Shown: piece by piece, positions 1 to 5,339 of the stretch
Numbering within the stretch: position 1 is the first letter of the stretch
How the letters are laid out: each line of letters begins with the position of its first letter
Made by a program: the position numbers and the translations under genes
Source: an uncultured Clostridia bacterium
GTDB lineage: Bacteria > Bacillota > Clostridia > TANB77 > CAG-508
Reading direction: 5' to 3'
NCBI GenBank assembly: GCA_947627785.1
Contig: CANQXC010000033.1
Coordinates: 1-9,100, forward strand
Length of the DNA: 9,100 nucleotides
The notes under the pieces: model-generated
The model's input: the letters and a program-made list of their open reading frames with translations, nothing else
Told to the model about the DNA's origin: nothing
Database searches by the model: none

Positions 1-368
1 AAAGAAGACAAGCGGGTTTATGGCATACATTAATGCAAATACTGTTTTTTTATTTTGTGAATATTTATGTGTTTTCTTCAAAACTTGCTGATATTACCAT
101 TATGCTTGTTACATATGTTATAAGCATTATTGGGAAAAATATTCTACTTATTTCCATTCTTGTTATTGCAAGAATAGCAAGTACAAGAGCTGCTGCACCT
201 AATATTCCCAATATTGATGTTGCAAGTACTTTTATTATTCCTTTTTTGCTATATCTTATAACAAAATATATTAATATTATTGATGTAGACATAACTACAA
301 AACTTATACATTCCTACAATTATTATTATAATACATAATATCATTAATATCTTTTTAAAAGTTTTCAT
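1..368 (-). pseudogene. secF: SecF-like translocase subunit, frame-broken and partial
   Basis: SecF is the partner of SecD in the SecDF membrane complex that helps pull exported proteins out of the SecYEG channel. The reading frame starts with ATG at 366-368, overlapping the secD TGA (ATGA), and encodes MKTFKKILMILC and a first membrane helix. It then runs out of frame at a TTTT run near 300. The next frame (about 306 down to 65) encodes three membrane segments: IILIYFVIRYSKKG, then AALVLAILAITRMEIS, then a helix ending SASFEEN. These align by eye with SecF TM2-TM4 (family pattern LIYIAIRF, VLxxLAxxAITxxEIS, GYSINDTIV, then IREN). A TAA at 65-67 ends this frame, and another frame stays open to the window edge. 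The roughly 100-residue P1 domain normally lying between TM1 and TM2 is absent, as is the GYSIND aspartate. The secD context supports the call, but homology is only by eye. It could be decayed, wrongly assembled, or another small membrane protein. Confidence 0.5.
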
Positions 369-1918
369 TCTGACCTCCCATTTAAGTTTTCATATATAAA
401 TTTAGGAAATATAAAGTTATATATATATATCATAATTATTCCCCAGAACAATGTCTTTCCAAAACTATTTATATTTGCTCTTAATGCAAATGTAAATATT
501 ACTGCTATTACATATATTGGAAGCGTACTTAGGAAAAACTCTAAATTTGCATTTTTATACATGTTCTCTTTTTGTTTAGTCATATTTTCTAAAACCATAT
601 ATGTGAATATATATTCTAGAACAAGACTAATTACTATTCCTGCCATCCCTTCCATTGTTAATGTTACATCAGTTAATCTTATAATTAATAAAAGCACGGC
701 TAAAAATCCTATTTGGAAATATATTGATATAAATCCTTTTACTTTAAATTTAACTATAAAGTAGATGTATGCAATTACAAATACTAATCCTACTCCTATT
801 ACATATATAGCAATGGTTCTATTATCTATGTTAGATTGAACTGTTTCATTTGAAAACTCATATACAAGTGGAGCATTTCCAGTATTTAATAATAAAGCTG
901 CTTCTTCTGCATTATCAACTGCTGTTTGTATTTCTTCTGTATTGCTTGATAATCCATATGTTAACATTACAGTATCATTATACATTAAATCTGAAATATG
1001 GGCTGTTCCTATAAAAGCACCATTAACAATTACCCAAACTTCTTTTGATTCTGTAGTTTCATTGCTTTCTGTTCCTTCCTCATTATTTGTTGTTTCATTT
1101 TCTTCTGTAGCTACAGTCTCATTATTTATTGCTTCATCTTCACTAATTGCTGCCTCTGGAGGTTTTGTTTCTGTTTGTTCATTATTTGCTGCTTCATTTT
1201 CATCTGTAGTTGTTTCTTCTAATTCATTTCCCTCATTTTCATTTGTTGTATCTGTTGTTTCAGTTGCTGTTTCAGTATATATTTTACTAAGCTCTTGTAA
1301 TTTCTTTGTTCCTTCTTCATTAAATTTTAGCTGTAAAAATACACCTGTTTCAATATCTCCTTGGCTATACATTACCTCTGCCTTATCTAGATATTCATCA
1401 GAAAACACTGTTTCAAATGTTGAACCATCTAATAACATAAAATTTCCTGAACTTTGAAGCATACTTTGTATTTCATCTGCCTTTTCATCTTCAGGTATTT
1501 CTATTTTTATTTTCCCTGTTATTTCGTTCATATCTATAAAATATTGTGATACTTTACTTTTCTTTAATCTTGTATCAATTATTTTCTTCTCTATATTATA
1601 ATTGTTCAAGTTCTTTAATGCACTATCATTTATTGGTGTTTCTTCAATCGTGTACCCATTTTCTTCTGTATATTCTACACCCTCTTCTTCTTGAACTACA
1701 TTTCCTTCTGCATCATAAACTGTTCTTGTTGATTCTTGGTTTACACCTACTGTTATTACTCTAGTTTGTCCAAATTCCATTCCTAACTTAAAGTTTGGTA
1801 TTAGGTTTACCCATTCACCATTTTCATTTCTTCTAAAAATTCCATAGAATCCCATAAGCATTAAAAATGCCACAACTAAAATTATTATAGCTGTTAATGT
1901 TTTCTTATATTTTTTCAC
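365..1918 (-). CDS. secD: Protein translocase subunit SecD, diverged
   Basis: SecD, with SecF, uses the ion gradient to drive late steps of protein export across the cytoplasmic membrane. The start chosen is GTG at 1916-1918. AAAGAAAGGA lies 9 nt before it, while the upstream in-frame TTG (1925-1927) touches that ribosome-binding site; the product is then 517 residues (520 from TTG). Order of parts (GTG numbering): TM1 about 7-27; a KLGMEFGQTR segment (44-53) equal to the family LGLDLxGG strand; the P1 domain, including FMLLDGSTFETVFS; an acidic low-complexity insert at 214-293; then LLLNTGNAPLVYEF; then five membrane helices (about 368-389, 395-414, 422-445, 461-481, 487-507). TM4 contains GMAGIV, the match to the family GIAGIVLTIGMAVDAN motif, but the key Asp position is Ile437; Glu435 lies two residues earlier. 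The gene lies 18 nt after the HD gene (9 nt if TTG is used) and overlaps the secF-like frame by 4 nt, so it sits inside an operon. Family assignment is firm; full function is less so. Confidence 0.88.
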   Translation of the reverse strand: MKKYKKTLTAIIILVVAFLMLMGFYGIFRRNENGEWVNLIPNFKLGMEFGQTRVITVGVNQESTRTVYDAEGNVVQEEEGVEYTEENGYTIEETPINDSALKNLNNYNIEKKIIDTRLKKSKVSQYFIDMNEITGKIKIEIPEDEKADEIQSMLQSSGNFMLLDGSTFETVFSDEYLDKAEVMYSQGDIETGVFLQLKFNEEGTKKLQELSKIYTETATETTDTTNENEGNELEETTTDENEAANNEQTETKPPEAAISEDEAINNETVATEENETTNNEEGTESNETTESKEVWVIVNGAFIGTAHISDLMYNDTVMLTYGLSSNTEEIQTAVDNAEEAALLLNTGNAPLVYEFSNETVQSNIDNRTIAIYVIGVGLVFVIAYIYFIVKFKVKGFISIYFQIGFLAVLLLIIRLTDVTLTMEGMAGIVISLVLEYIFTYMVLENMTKQKENMYKNANLEFFLSTLPIYVIAVIFTFALRANINSFGKTLFWGIIMIYIYNFIFPKFIYENLNGRSE

Positions 1919-1936
1919 TGTCTTCAATCCTTTCTT

Positions 1937-2596
1937 TTACAATAATTTTGTATCATTAATTATAAGTTCAAACCAAATTTGCAAATATTTTGCTGCATAT
2001 TTGCTCATCATTGTTCTATCCATAAATATTTCAAAATAATCTAATACTGGGCATATTTTAGTATCTATTGTTAAATCTAATATTACTTTTCTTTCTTCTT
2101 TATCTATTTCTAAGTTTGCCTCTGTAACAGCAAAATTTACCCTATCATGTATATCAAATGTTGCCATATTTTTATTTACAACCCTATCTCTATGAACATC
2201 TGATTTATCTGCTAATATTAATGCTGCAGAAATATCACTTACTGCCGTTCCTGTTGTTTCATCATGGTTTCCTATTGCTGACATTATTTCTGTCCTATCC
2301 TTTACATCCATTCCCATATCTTTTAATATGTTATAAGCAAGTATTGCTCCTGAATGTGCATGATCTACTCTATTTACACCATTTCCTATATCATGTAAAT
2401 ATCCTGCAATTTTTGCAAGTTCTATTCTATGTGCATCATAACCTAATGTTTCTAATATCCTTCCAGCTCTATTTGATACTATACTAACATGCCTTTGTGA
2501 ATGTTCTGTATATCCCAATGCATCTAATTGCTTTTGTGCTCCTATAACTAATTCCTGTACTTCAGGATTATTCTTTACATCTTCTAAAGTTACCAT
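1937..2596 (-). CDS. HD-domain metal-dependent phosphohydrolase, conserved clostridial type
   Basis: A 219-residue soluble protein of the HD superfamily, whose members are metal-dependent phosphomonoesterases or phosphodiesterases acting on nucleotides and related substrates. Likely metal and catalytic residues are visible: H36 in SQRHVS, H68-D69 in GYLHDIGN, H79 and H81 in DHAHSGA, H111 in IGNHDE, and D130 in ILADKSDVHRDRV. This spacing fits one complete HD core of five or so helices, followed by a C-terminal alpha/beta part containing LDLTIDTKICPVLDYFEIF. No signal peptide or membrane segment is seen. The ATG at 2594-2596 follows a strong AGGAGGAATAA ribosome-binding site. It is the first gene of the unit that continues into secD. 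From memory, an HD protein of this type often precedes secD in Clostridia, suggesting a link to export or envelope control. The substrate is unknown, and I would not assign one. Confidence 0.85.
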   Translation of the reverse strand: MVTLEDVKNNPEVQELVIGAQKQLDALGYTEHSQRHVSIVSNRAGRILETLGYDAHRIELAKIAGYLHDIGNGVNRVDHAHSGAILAYNILKDMGMDVKDRTEIMSAIGNHDETTGTAVSDISAALILADKSDVHRDRVVNKNMATFDIHDRVNFAVTEANLEIDKEERKVILDLTIDTKICPVLDYFEIFMDRTMMSKYAAKYLQIWFELIINDTKLL

Positions 2597-2618
2597 TTAT
2601 TCCTCCTTTTTCCTTCGT

Positions 2619-2647
2619 ATTATATCAAAAAAAAATAGCAAATACAA
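2619..2647 (-). promoter_or_regulatory. Candidate promoter of the HD-secD operon
   Basis: On the minus strand a perfect -10 box TATAAT (2619-2624) is preceded, after exactly 17 nt, by a weak -35 box TTGTAT (2642-2647). Transcription would start near 2612 and give a leader of about 15-20 nt carrying the AGGAGG site. The -35 box lies in the loop of the trmFO terminator hairpin, so the end of one unit and the start of the next are interlocked. Confidence 0.5.
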
Positions 2648-2663
2648 TATGTTTTGCTATTTT
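2627..2663 (-). terminator. Rho-independent terminator of trmFO
   Basis: On the minus strand AAAATAGCAAA (2653-2663) pairs perfectly over 11 bp with TTTGCTATTTT (2632-2642) across a 10-nt loop. The T run occupies 2627-2635, so its first bases also form the end of the stem. The trmFO stop codon TAG (2657-2659) lies inside the upstream arm. The stem is AT-rich, but the T tract is long. Confidence 0.75.
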
Positions 2664-3982
2664 TCAAATAATTTTTGCAACTGGGTCAATGATATGTTTG
2701 CAAGTTTTTCATATTTCTTTTGTTTGTCTTTTATTTTCTCGTCTAATGAAGGAAGAATTCCAAAATTTGCATTCATTGGCTGAAAATTATTCTTTGGTGT
2801 TGAAATATAGTTTGATAAAGCTCCAATAACAGTTTCCTTTGGAAATACTAGCTTTGCCGTTTTGTTATCTAGACTTTTATTCTTAAAATCTATTGCTGCA
2901 TTTATTCCAGCAACTAAGCCTGATGCTATAGATTCAACATATCCTTCTACTCCTGTTATTTGTCCTGCAAAATAAATATTAGGATTTTCTTTTAGATTAT
3001 ACGTTTCATCTAATAATTCTGGTGAATTTATAAATGTATTTCTATGCATTACTCCATATTTTACAAACTCTGCATTTTCTAATCCTGGAATCATTGAAAA
3101 TACTCTTTTTTGCTCACCAAATTTTAAGTTTGTTTGAAATCCTACCATATTATATAAAGTTCCTGAATTATTATCTTGCCTTAGTTGAACAATGGCGTAT
3201 GGTCTTGTATTTGTCCTTGGATCTGTAAATCCTACTGGCTTTAGCGGACCAAACCTTATTGTATCTATTCCTCTTTTTGCCATTATTTCTATTGGCATGC
3301 AACCTTCGAATATTTCTTTTTTTTCAAAATCATGCAATGCAACCACTTCAGCATTTACAAGCTCATGATAAAAGTTTTCATATTCTTCTTTATTCATTGG
3401 AAGATTTATATAGCTACTGTCTCCTTCTTTTCCATATCTATCGCCATAAAATGCAATATTAAAATCTATACTACTCTTTTCTATTATTGGTGCTGCAGCA
3501 TCATAAAATGCTAGTCTATCTTTTCCTGTTAATTCTATTATTTCTTTAGACATTTTTTCAGAGGTTAATGGACCTGTTGCAATTATTGTTATTCCATTAT
3601 TTCCATCTATCTTTATACATTCTTCCCTTATAACTTCAATATTTGAATTTTGCTGGATTTGTTTTGTTACTTCTTCTGCAAATTTTTCTCTATCTACTGC
3701 TAATGCTTGTCCTGCAGGAACTGCCGTTTTATCTGCTATTTTTATTAATAAAGAGTCCATTCTCCTTAATTCTTCTTTTAATAATCCACAAGCATTTGTT
3801 ATACTATTTGATTTGAAAGAATTACTGCATACTATCTCTGCTAAATTCTTGTTACTATGTGCTGGTGAAAATTGTTGTGGTTTCATTTCATATAATTTTA
3901 CCTTTATTCCTCTTTTTGCTATTTGATATGCCACCTCGCAACCAGCAAGTCCTCCACCAATTACTGTTATATATTCTTCCAT
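2657..3982 (-). CDS. trmFO: Methylenetetrahydrofolate-tRNA-(uracil-5-)-methyltransferase TrmFO
   Basis: TrmFO makes ribothymidine at position 54 of the tRNA T loop, using 5,10-methylenetetrahydrofolate as carbon donor and FAD for reduction. At 441 residues it has the usual family length. The N-terminal FAD-binding GGGLAG (9-14) follows the first strand ITVIGG. VCSNSFKS places one conserved cysteine at C52, and FEGCMPIE gives the second at C228; the equivalents in Bacillus subtilis (C53 and C226) form the active site. Further family blocks are GPLKPVGFTDPRT and FAGQITGVEGYVESIASG (from 338), the C-terminal FAD motif. The ATG at 3980-3982 is the only usable start: an in-frame TAA lies 9 nt upstream, and the glycine motif requires this N-terminus. 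No Shine-Dalgarno site lies at normal distance. Flanking terminators show it is transcribed mainly alone, unlike the topA-trmFO-xerC-codY cluster of many Firmicutes. Confidence 0.97.
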   Translation of the reverse strand: MEEYITVIGGGLAGCEVAYQIAKRGIKVKLYEMKPQQFSPAHSNKNLAEIVCSNSFKSNSITNACGLLKEELRRMDSLLIKIADKTAVPAGQALAVDREKFAEEVTKQIQQNSNIEVIREECIKIDGNNGITIIATGPLTSEKMSKEIIELTGKDRLAFYDAAAPIIEKSSIDFNIAFYGDRYGKEGDSSYINLPMNKEEYENFYHELVNAEVVALHDFEKKEIFEGCMPIEIMAKRGIDTIRFGPLKPVGFTDPRTNTRPYAIVQLRQDNNSGTLYNMVGFQTNLKFGEQKRVFSMIPGLENAEFVKYGVMHRNTFINSPELLDETYNLKENPNIYFAGQITGVEGYVESIASGLVAGINAAIDFKNKSLDNKTAKLVFPKETVIGALSNYISTPKNNFQPMNANFGILPSLDEKIKDKQKKYEKLANISLTQLQKLFEK

Positions 3983-3992
3983 ATTTTTTTAT

Positions 3993-4026
3993 GGTATATT
4001 AATTTAGATATACCTTTATCTCCTTT
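3993..4026 (-). promoter_or_regulatory. Hairpin between a distant Shine-Dalgarno site and the trmFO start
   Basis: On the minus strand AAAGGAG (4020-4026) is a good Shine-Dalgarno match but ends 37 nt before the trmFO ATG. Between them GGTATAT (4008-4014) and ATATACC (3993-3999) form a perfect 7-bp stem with an 8-nt loop. Folding removes 22 nt and leaves about 15 nt between site and start. This may be a bridged ribosome-binding site. The same bases also fit a promoter, listed separately, and both readings cannot be fully right. Confidence 0.3.
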
Positions 4027-4034
4027 CATGGCAA
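4007..4034 (-). promoter_or_regulatory. Possible trmFO promoter
   Basis: TTGCCA (4029-4034, five of six consensus -35 bases) and TATATC (4007-4012, four of six -10 bases) are separated by 16 nt on the minus strand. A start near 4000 would give a leader of about 20 nt with no Shine-Dalgarno site. A promoter is expected here because a strong terminator precedes the gene. Confidence 0.3.
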
Positions 4035-4061
4035 TTTCTTCTAATGCTGTTTAACAATAAC

Positions 4062-4093
4062 AAAAAAGTGAAAATATTAAATTTTCACTTTTT
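4062..4093 (-). terminator. Rho-independent terminator of the infC-rpmI-rplT operon
   Basis: On the minus strand AAAAAGTGAAAAT (4081-4093) pairs perfectly with ATTTTCACTTTTT (4063-4075) across a 5-nt loop: a 13-bp stem ending in a run of six T (4062-4067). It starts 4 nt after the rplT stop codon. Runs of A and T on both sides mean it could also act in the other direction, though no plus-strand gene reads into it. Confidence 0.85.
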
Positions 4094-4097
4094 AAAT

Positions 4098-4322
4098 TTA
4101 TGCTTTTACTGCAACTTTAACTAATTCTGTAAATGCTTTGCTATCATTTACAGCTAATTCTGCAAGCATTTTTCTATTCATATTTACATTTGCTTTTTTA
4201 AGTCCTGCCATTAATTTGCTATATGTTGTTCCATTTTGTCTTGCTGCTGCATTTATTCTTGTAATCCATAATCTTCTAAAATCGCTCTTTTTATCTTTTC
4301 TTCCAACATATGCATAAGACAT
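4098..4322 (-). CDS. rplT: 50S ribosomal protein L20, N-terminally truncated
   Basis: L20 binds 23S rRNA early in 50S assembly and, in Firmicutes, represses its own operon. The open frame from ATG (4320-4322) gives 74 residues: SYAYVGRK, SDFRRLWITRINAAARQNG, YSKLMAGLKKA, NMNRKMLAELAVND and a VKVAVKA end, all clear L20 blocks. The family length is 117-119. L20 homology continues upstream of this ATG in the same frame to about 4364 (SIRYRNANQAVLKS, matching the family YKVANQxVMKS), where a TAA precedes it. So 88 residues of L20 are present, and about the first 28, the basic rRNA-threading tail, are missing. No ribosome-binding site precedes the 4322 ATG. Before the join the frame is occupied by rpmI, so the gene looks fused out of frame to L35 by a deletion. 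The basic tail is normally needed for assembly, so this copy is probably either non-functional as read or an assembly artefact. Confidence 0.85.
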   Translation of the reverse strand: MSYAYVGRKDKKSDFRRLWITRINAAARQNGTTYSKLMAGLKKANVNMNRKMLAELAVNDSKAFTELVKVAVKA

Positions 4323-4327
4323 TGATT

Positions 4328-4522
4328 TTAATACTGCTTGATTTGCATTTCTATATCTAATACTTTATCTGCATAAGCATTTTGAATTTTTCCAGATTTT
4401 TTTTGTCTTGTTGTTTTATTTCCTAATAAGTGTCTTCTGTTTGATTTTGTTCTTTTTACTTTTCCAGTAGCTGTATATGAATATCTTTTTGCAGCTGCTT
4501 TATTTGTTTTTAATTTTGGCAT
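4328..4522 (-). CDS. rpmI: 50S ribosomal protein L35, C-terminus replaced by out-of-frame L20 sequence
   Basis: L35 is a small basic 50S protein. Residues 1 to about 53 are good L35: MPKLKTNKAAAKRY, then TGKVKRTKSNRRHLLGNKTTRQKK, then NAYADK. The ATG (4520-4522) follows AAGGAGG at a 7-nt spacing, and infC ends 19 nt upstream. From residue 54 on, VLDIEMQIKQY does not match the usual L35 ending (a basic stretch, then IKKMLPY). The same bases read in the other frame give L20 residues SIRYRNANQAVLKS. The total of 64 residues equals a normal L35, but only by chance of where the out-of-frame stop falls. The real L35 C-terminus is therefore missing, together with the rpmI-rplT spacer and the start of rplT. 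The N-terminal identity is firm; the integrity of the gene is doubtful. Confidence 0.85.
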   Translation of the reverse strand: MPKLKTNKAAAKRYSYTATGKVKRTKSNRRHLLGNKTTRQKKSGKIQNAYADKVLDIEMQIKQY

Positions 4523-4541
4523 AATTTTTCCTCCTTAAAAT

Positions 4542-5051
4542 TTATTTGCTAGGTGCTAGTATTATAAACATATTTTTTCCCTCTAAGAAAGGTTTTTTCT
4601 CTAAAGTAGAAACATCACTTAATGCTTCAATGAAATTATTTAATACATCTTCACCCATTTTTACATAATTAACTTCTCTACCTCTAAATCTTACTGTTAT
4701 TTTAACTTTGTTTCCATCTGTTAAAAATTTTCTTGCATTTTTAGCTTTGAAATTAAAATCATGTGTTTCAATATTAGGTGTTACTCTCAATTCTTTGATT
4801 TCTATTGCTTTTTGTTTTTTTCTAGATTCTTTTTCTCTTTTTGCTTGTTCAAATTTATGTTTTCCATAATTCATTATTCTGCAAACTGGATTTTCTGGAT
4901 TTACAGATACTAAAACTAAATCTAGGTTTTTGCTTACTGCCAATTCTATTGCTTTATTTATTGGTAACTTTCCTAACTTTTGACCTTGTTCATCAATTAC
5001 TTGAACTTCTTTAAAGCGAATTTGTTCATTGATTAGTAACTCTTGTTTTAT
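4542..5051 (-). CDS. infC: Translation initiation factor IF-3, probable ATA start
   Basis: IF-3 binds the 30S subunit, blocks premature 50S joining and checks the start codon-initiator tRNA pair. From the chosen start the protein has 169 residues (173 in B. subtilis). The N-terminal domain has LLINEQIRFKEVQVID, LDLVLVSVNPENPVCRIMNYGKHKFEQ (to about 69) and a basic linker (KREKESRKKQK). The C-terminal domain has KELRVTPNIETHDF, RFRGREV and ends NMFIILAPSK. The start is argued from the ribosome-binding site: GGAGGTGA (5057-5064) stands 8 nt before ATA (5049-5051) and yields MKQELLINE, almost the same N-terminal length as B. subtilis IF-3. An ATG at 5064-5066, five codons earlier, shares its G with that site and has no Shine-Dalgarno of its own; it would give 174 residues. 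An ATG at 5126 lies in the leader and is not credible. infC genes elsewhere use rare starts such as AUU for autoregulation by IF-3. It is the first gene of the operon with rpmI and rplT. Confidence 0.93.
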   Translation of the reverse strand: MKQELLINEQIRFKEVQVIDEQGQKLGKLPINKAIELAVSKNLDLVLVSVNPENPVCRIMNYGKHKFEQAKREKESRKKQKAIEIKELRVTPNIETHDFNFKAKNARKFLTDGNKVKITVRFRGREVNYVKMGEDVLNNFIEALSDVSTLEKKPFLEGKNMFIILAPSK

Positions 5052-5056
5052 GTCAT

Positions 5057-5064
5057 TCACCTCC
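5057..5064 (-). promoter_or_regulatory. infC ribosome-binding site that decides the start
   Basis: GGAGGTGA on the minus strand is an excellent Shine-Dalgarno match. It overlaps the ATG at 5064-5066, sits only about 2 nt before an out-of-frame ATG (5054-5056, followed by ACA TAA), and is 8 nt before the in-frame ATA at 5049-5051. Only the ATA has normal spacing. Confidence 0.65.
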
Positions 5065-5103
5065 ATAAATATTAGTTGTATATGAAGATTTTTTATTAAT
5101 ATC

Positions 5104-5150
5104 TTCTTATACAATAAGAAAGACATTTTTTAGCAACTGTGCTTTCTTAT
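5104..5150 (-). promoter_or_regulatory. Mutually exclusive hairpins in the infC leader
   Basis: On the minus strand the central segment CTTTCTTAT (5114-5122) can pair perfectly over 9 bp with upstream ATAAGAAAG (5142-5150). Alternatively, 7 of its bases can pair with downstream ATAAGAA (5104-5110) across a 3-nt loop. Only one can form at a time. A 4-bp AGCA/TGCT hairpin (5132-5143) partly overlaps the upstream arm. The layout resembles a regulatory switch placed between the leader terminator and the infC ribosome-binding site. Confidence 0.4.
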
Positions 5151-5155
5151 AAAAT

Positions 5156-5181
5156 AAAAAAGACTTGTTTTTAGAACAAGT
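5156..5181 (-). terminator. Leader terminator (attenuator) upstream of infC
   Basis: On the minus strand ACTTGTT (5175-5181) pairs perfectly with AACAAGT (5163-5169) across a 5-nt loop, followed by C and six T (5156-5161). It lies about 90 nt before the infC start and about 95 nt after the predicted promoter, with no gene to end before it, so premature termination is the natural reading. Confidence 0.7.
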
Positions 5182-5282
5182 AATCCACATAAATATATTT
5201 CTTTCATATTCACAAAAAACATATAACCTTTTCCCTTGTGGTAAAGGTGAGAAATGGATATCTTCTTCTTTTCACTTTTATT

Positions 5283-5311
5283 AGTTTACTATAAAATTCC
5301 ACAAAAGTCAA
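5283..5311 (-). promoter_or_regulatory. Promoter of infC-rpmI-rplT
   Basis: On the minus strand the -35 box TTGACT (5306-5311, five of six) and the -10 box TAAACT (5283-5288, four of six) are separated by exactly 17 nt. This is the best promoter on the minus strand in the infC-dapA gap and places transcription start near 5276. Confidence 0.6.
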
Positions 5312-5331
5312 TACTTTTATGGAATTTTTTT
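5293..5331. repeat. Inverted repeat overlapping the infC promoter
   Basis: AAAATTCCA (5293-5301) pairs with TGGAATTTT (5320-5328), and inside it AAAAGT (5303-5308) pairs with ACTTTT (5313-5318). One C/A mismatch lies between the two blocks and the loop is 4 nt. A T run to 5331 makes it look like a plus-strand terminator, but no plus-strand gene precedes it. It covers the infC -35 box and spacer, so a protein-binding site is the alternative. Confidence 0.45.
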
Positions 5332-5339
5332 GTATCCTC

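Larger units (their letters stand above)
5067..5277 (-). promoter_or_regulatory. infC leader, candidate L20-type attenuator
   Basis: About 210 untranslated nucleotides separate the predicted transcription start (near 5276) from infC. In transcription order they hold a hairpin with ACCTTT/AAAGGT arms (5226-5248), a short intrinsic terminator (5156-5181), and an alternating hairpin region (5104-5150). In Bacillus and many Firmicutes, infC-rpmI-rplT leaders bind L20 and terminate early when L20 is in excess. Position, length and the internal terminator fit that mechanism. I cannot confirm the L20-binding pseudoknot by eye, so the class is inferred from context. Confidence 0.55.

Noticed and set aside
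33..338. Plus-strand 101-residue hydrophobic frame
   Set aside because: The opposite strand carries SecF-like helices. Antisense of hydrophobic codons in AT-rich DNA stays open and hydrophobic.
365..367. TGA as a tryptophan codon (Mollicutes-type code)
   Set aside because: secD ends normally at this TGA, and TGG is used for Trp in the L20 RLWITR motif, so the standard bacterial code fits.
1039..1278. Possible CRISPR or tandem-repeat array in the acidic insert region
   Set aside because: Short similar words reflect repeated Glu/Thr/Asn codons. There is no fixed repeat length or spacer pattern, and the secD frame runs through.
942..1457. 171-residue plus-strand frame rich in Ser and Val
   Set aside because: It is the antisense of the low-complexity acidic insert and neighbouring SecD codons, with no domain, start signal or operon partner.
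3967..4029. Small upstream ORF (20 codons, MKGDKGISK...) overlapping the trmFO start
   Set aside because: No ribosome-binding site precedes it and nothing supports its translation. Short open frames are common in such sequence.
5067..5126. Extended infC start adding about 20 residues (MSFLLYKKIL...)
   Set aside because: These codons overlap the leader hairpins, have no ribosome-binding site and no match to IF-3 N-termini. The frame is open by chance.
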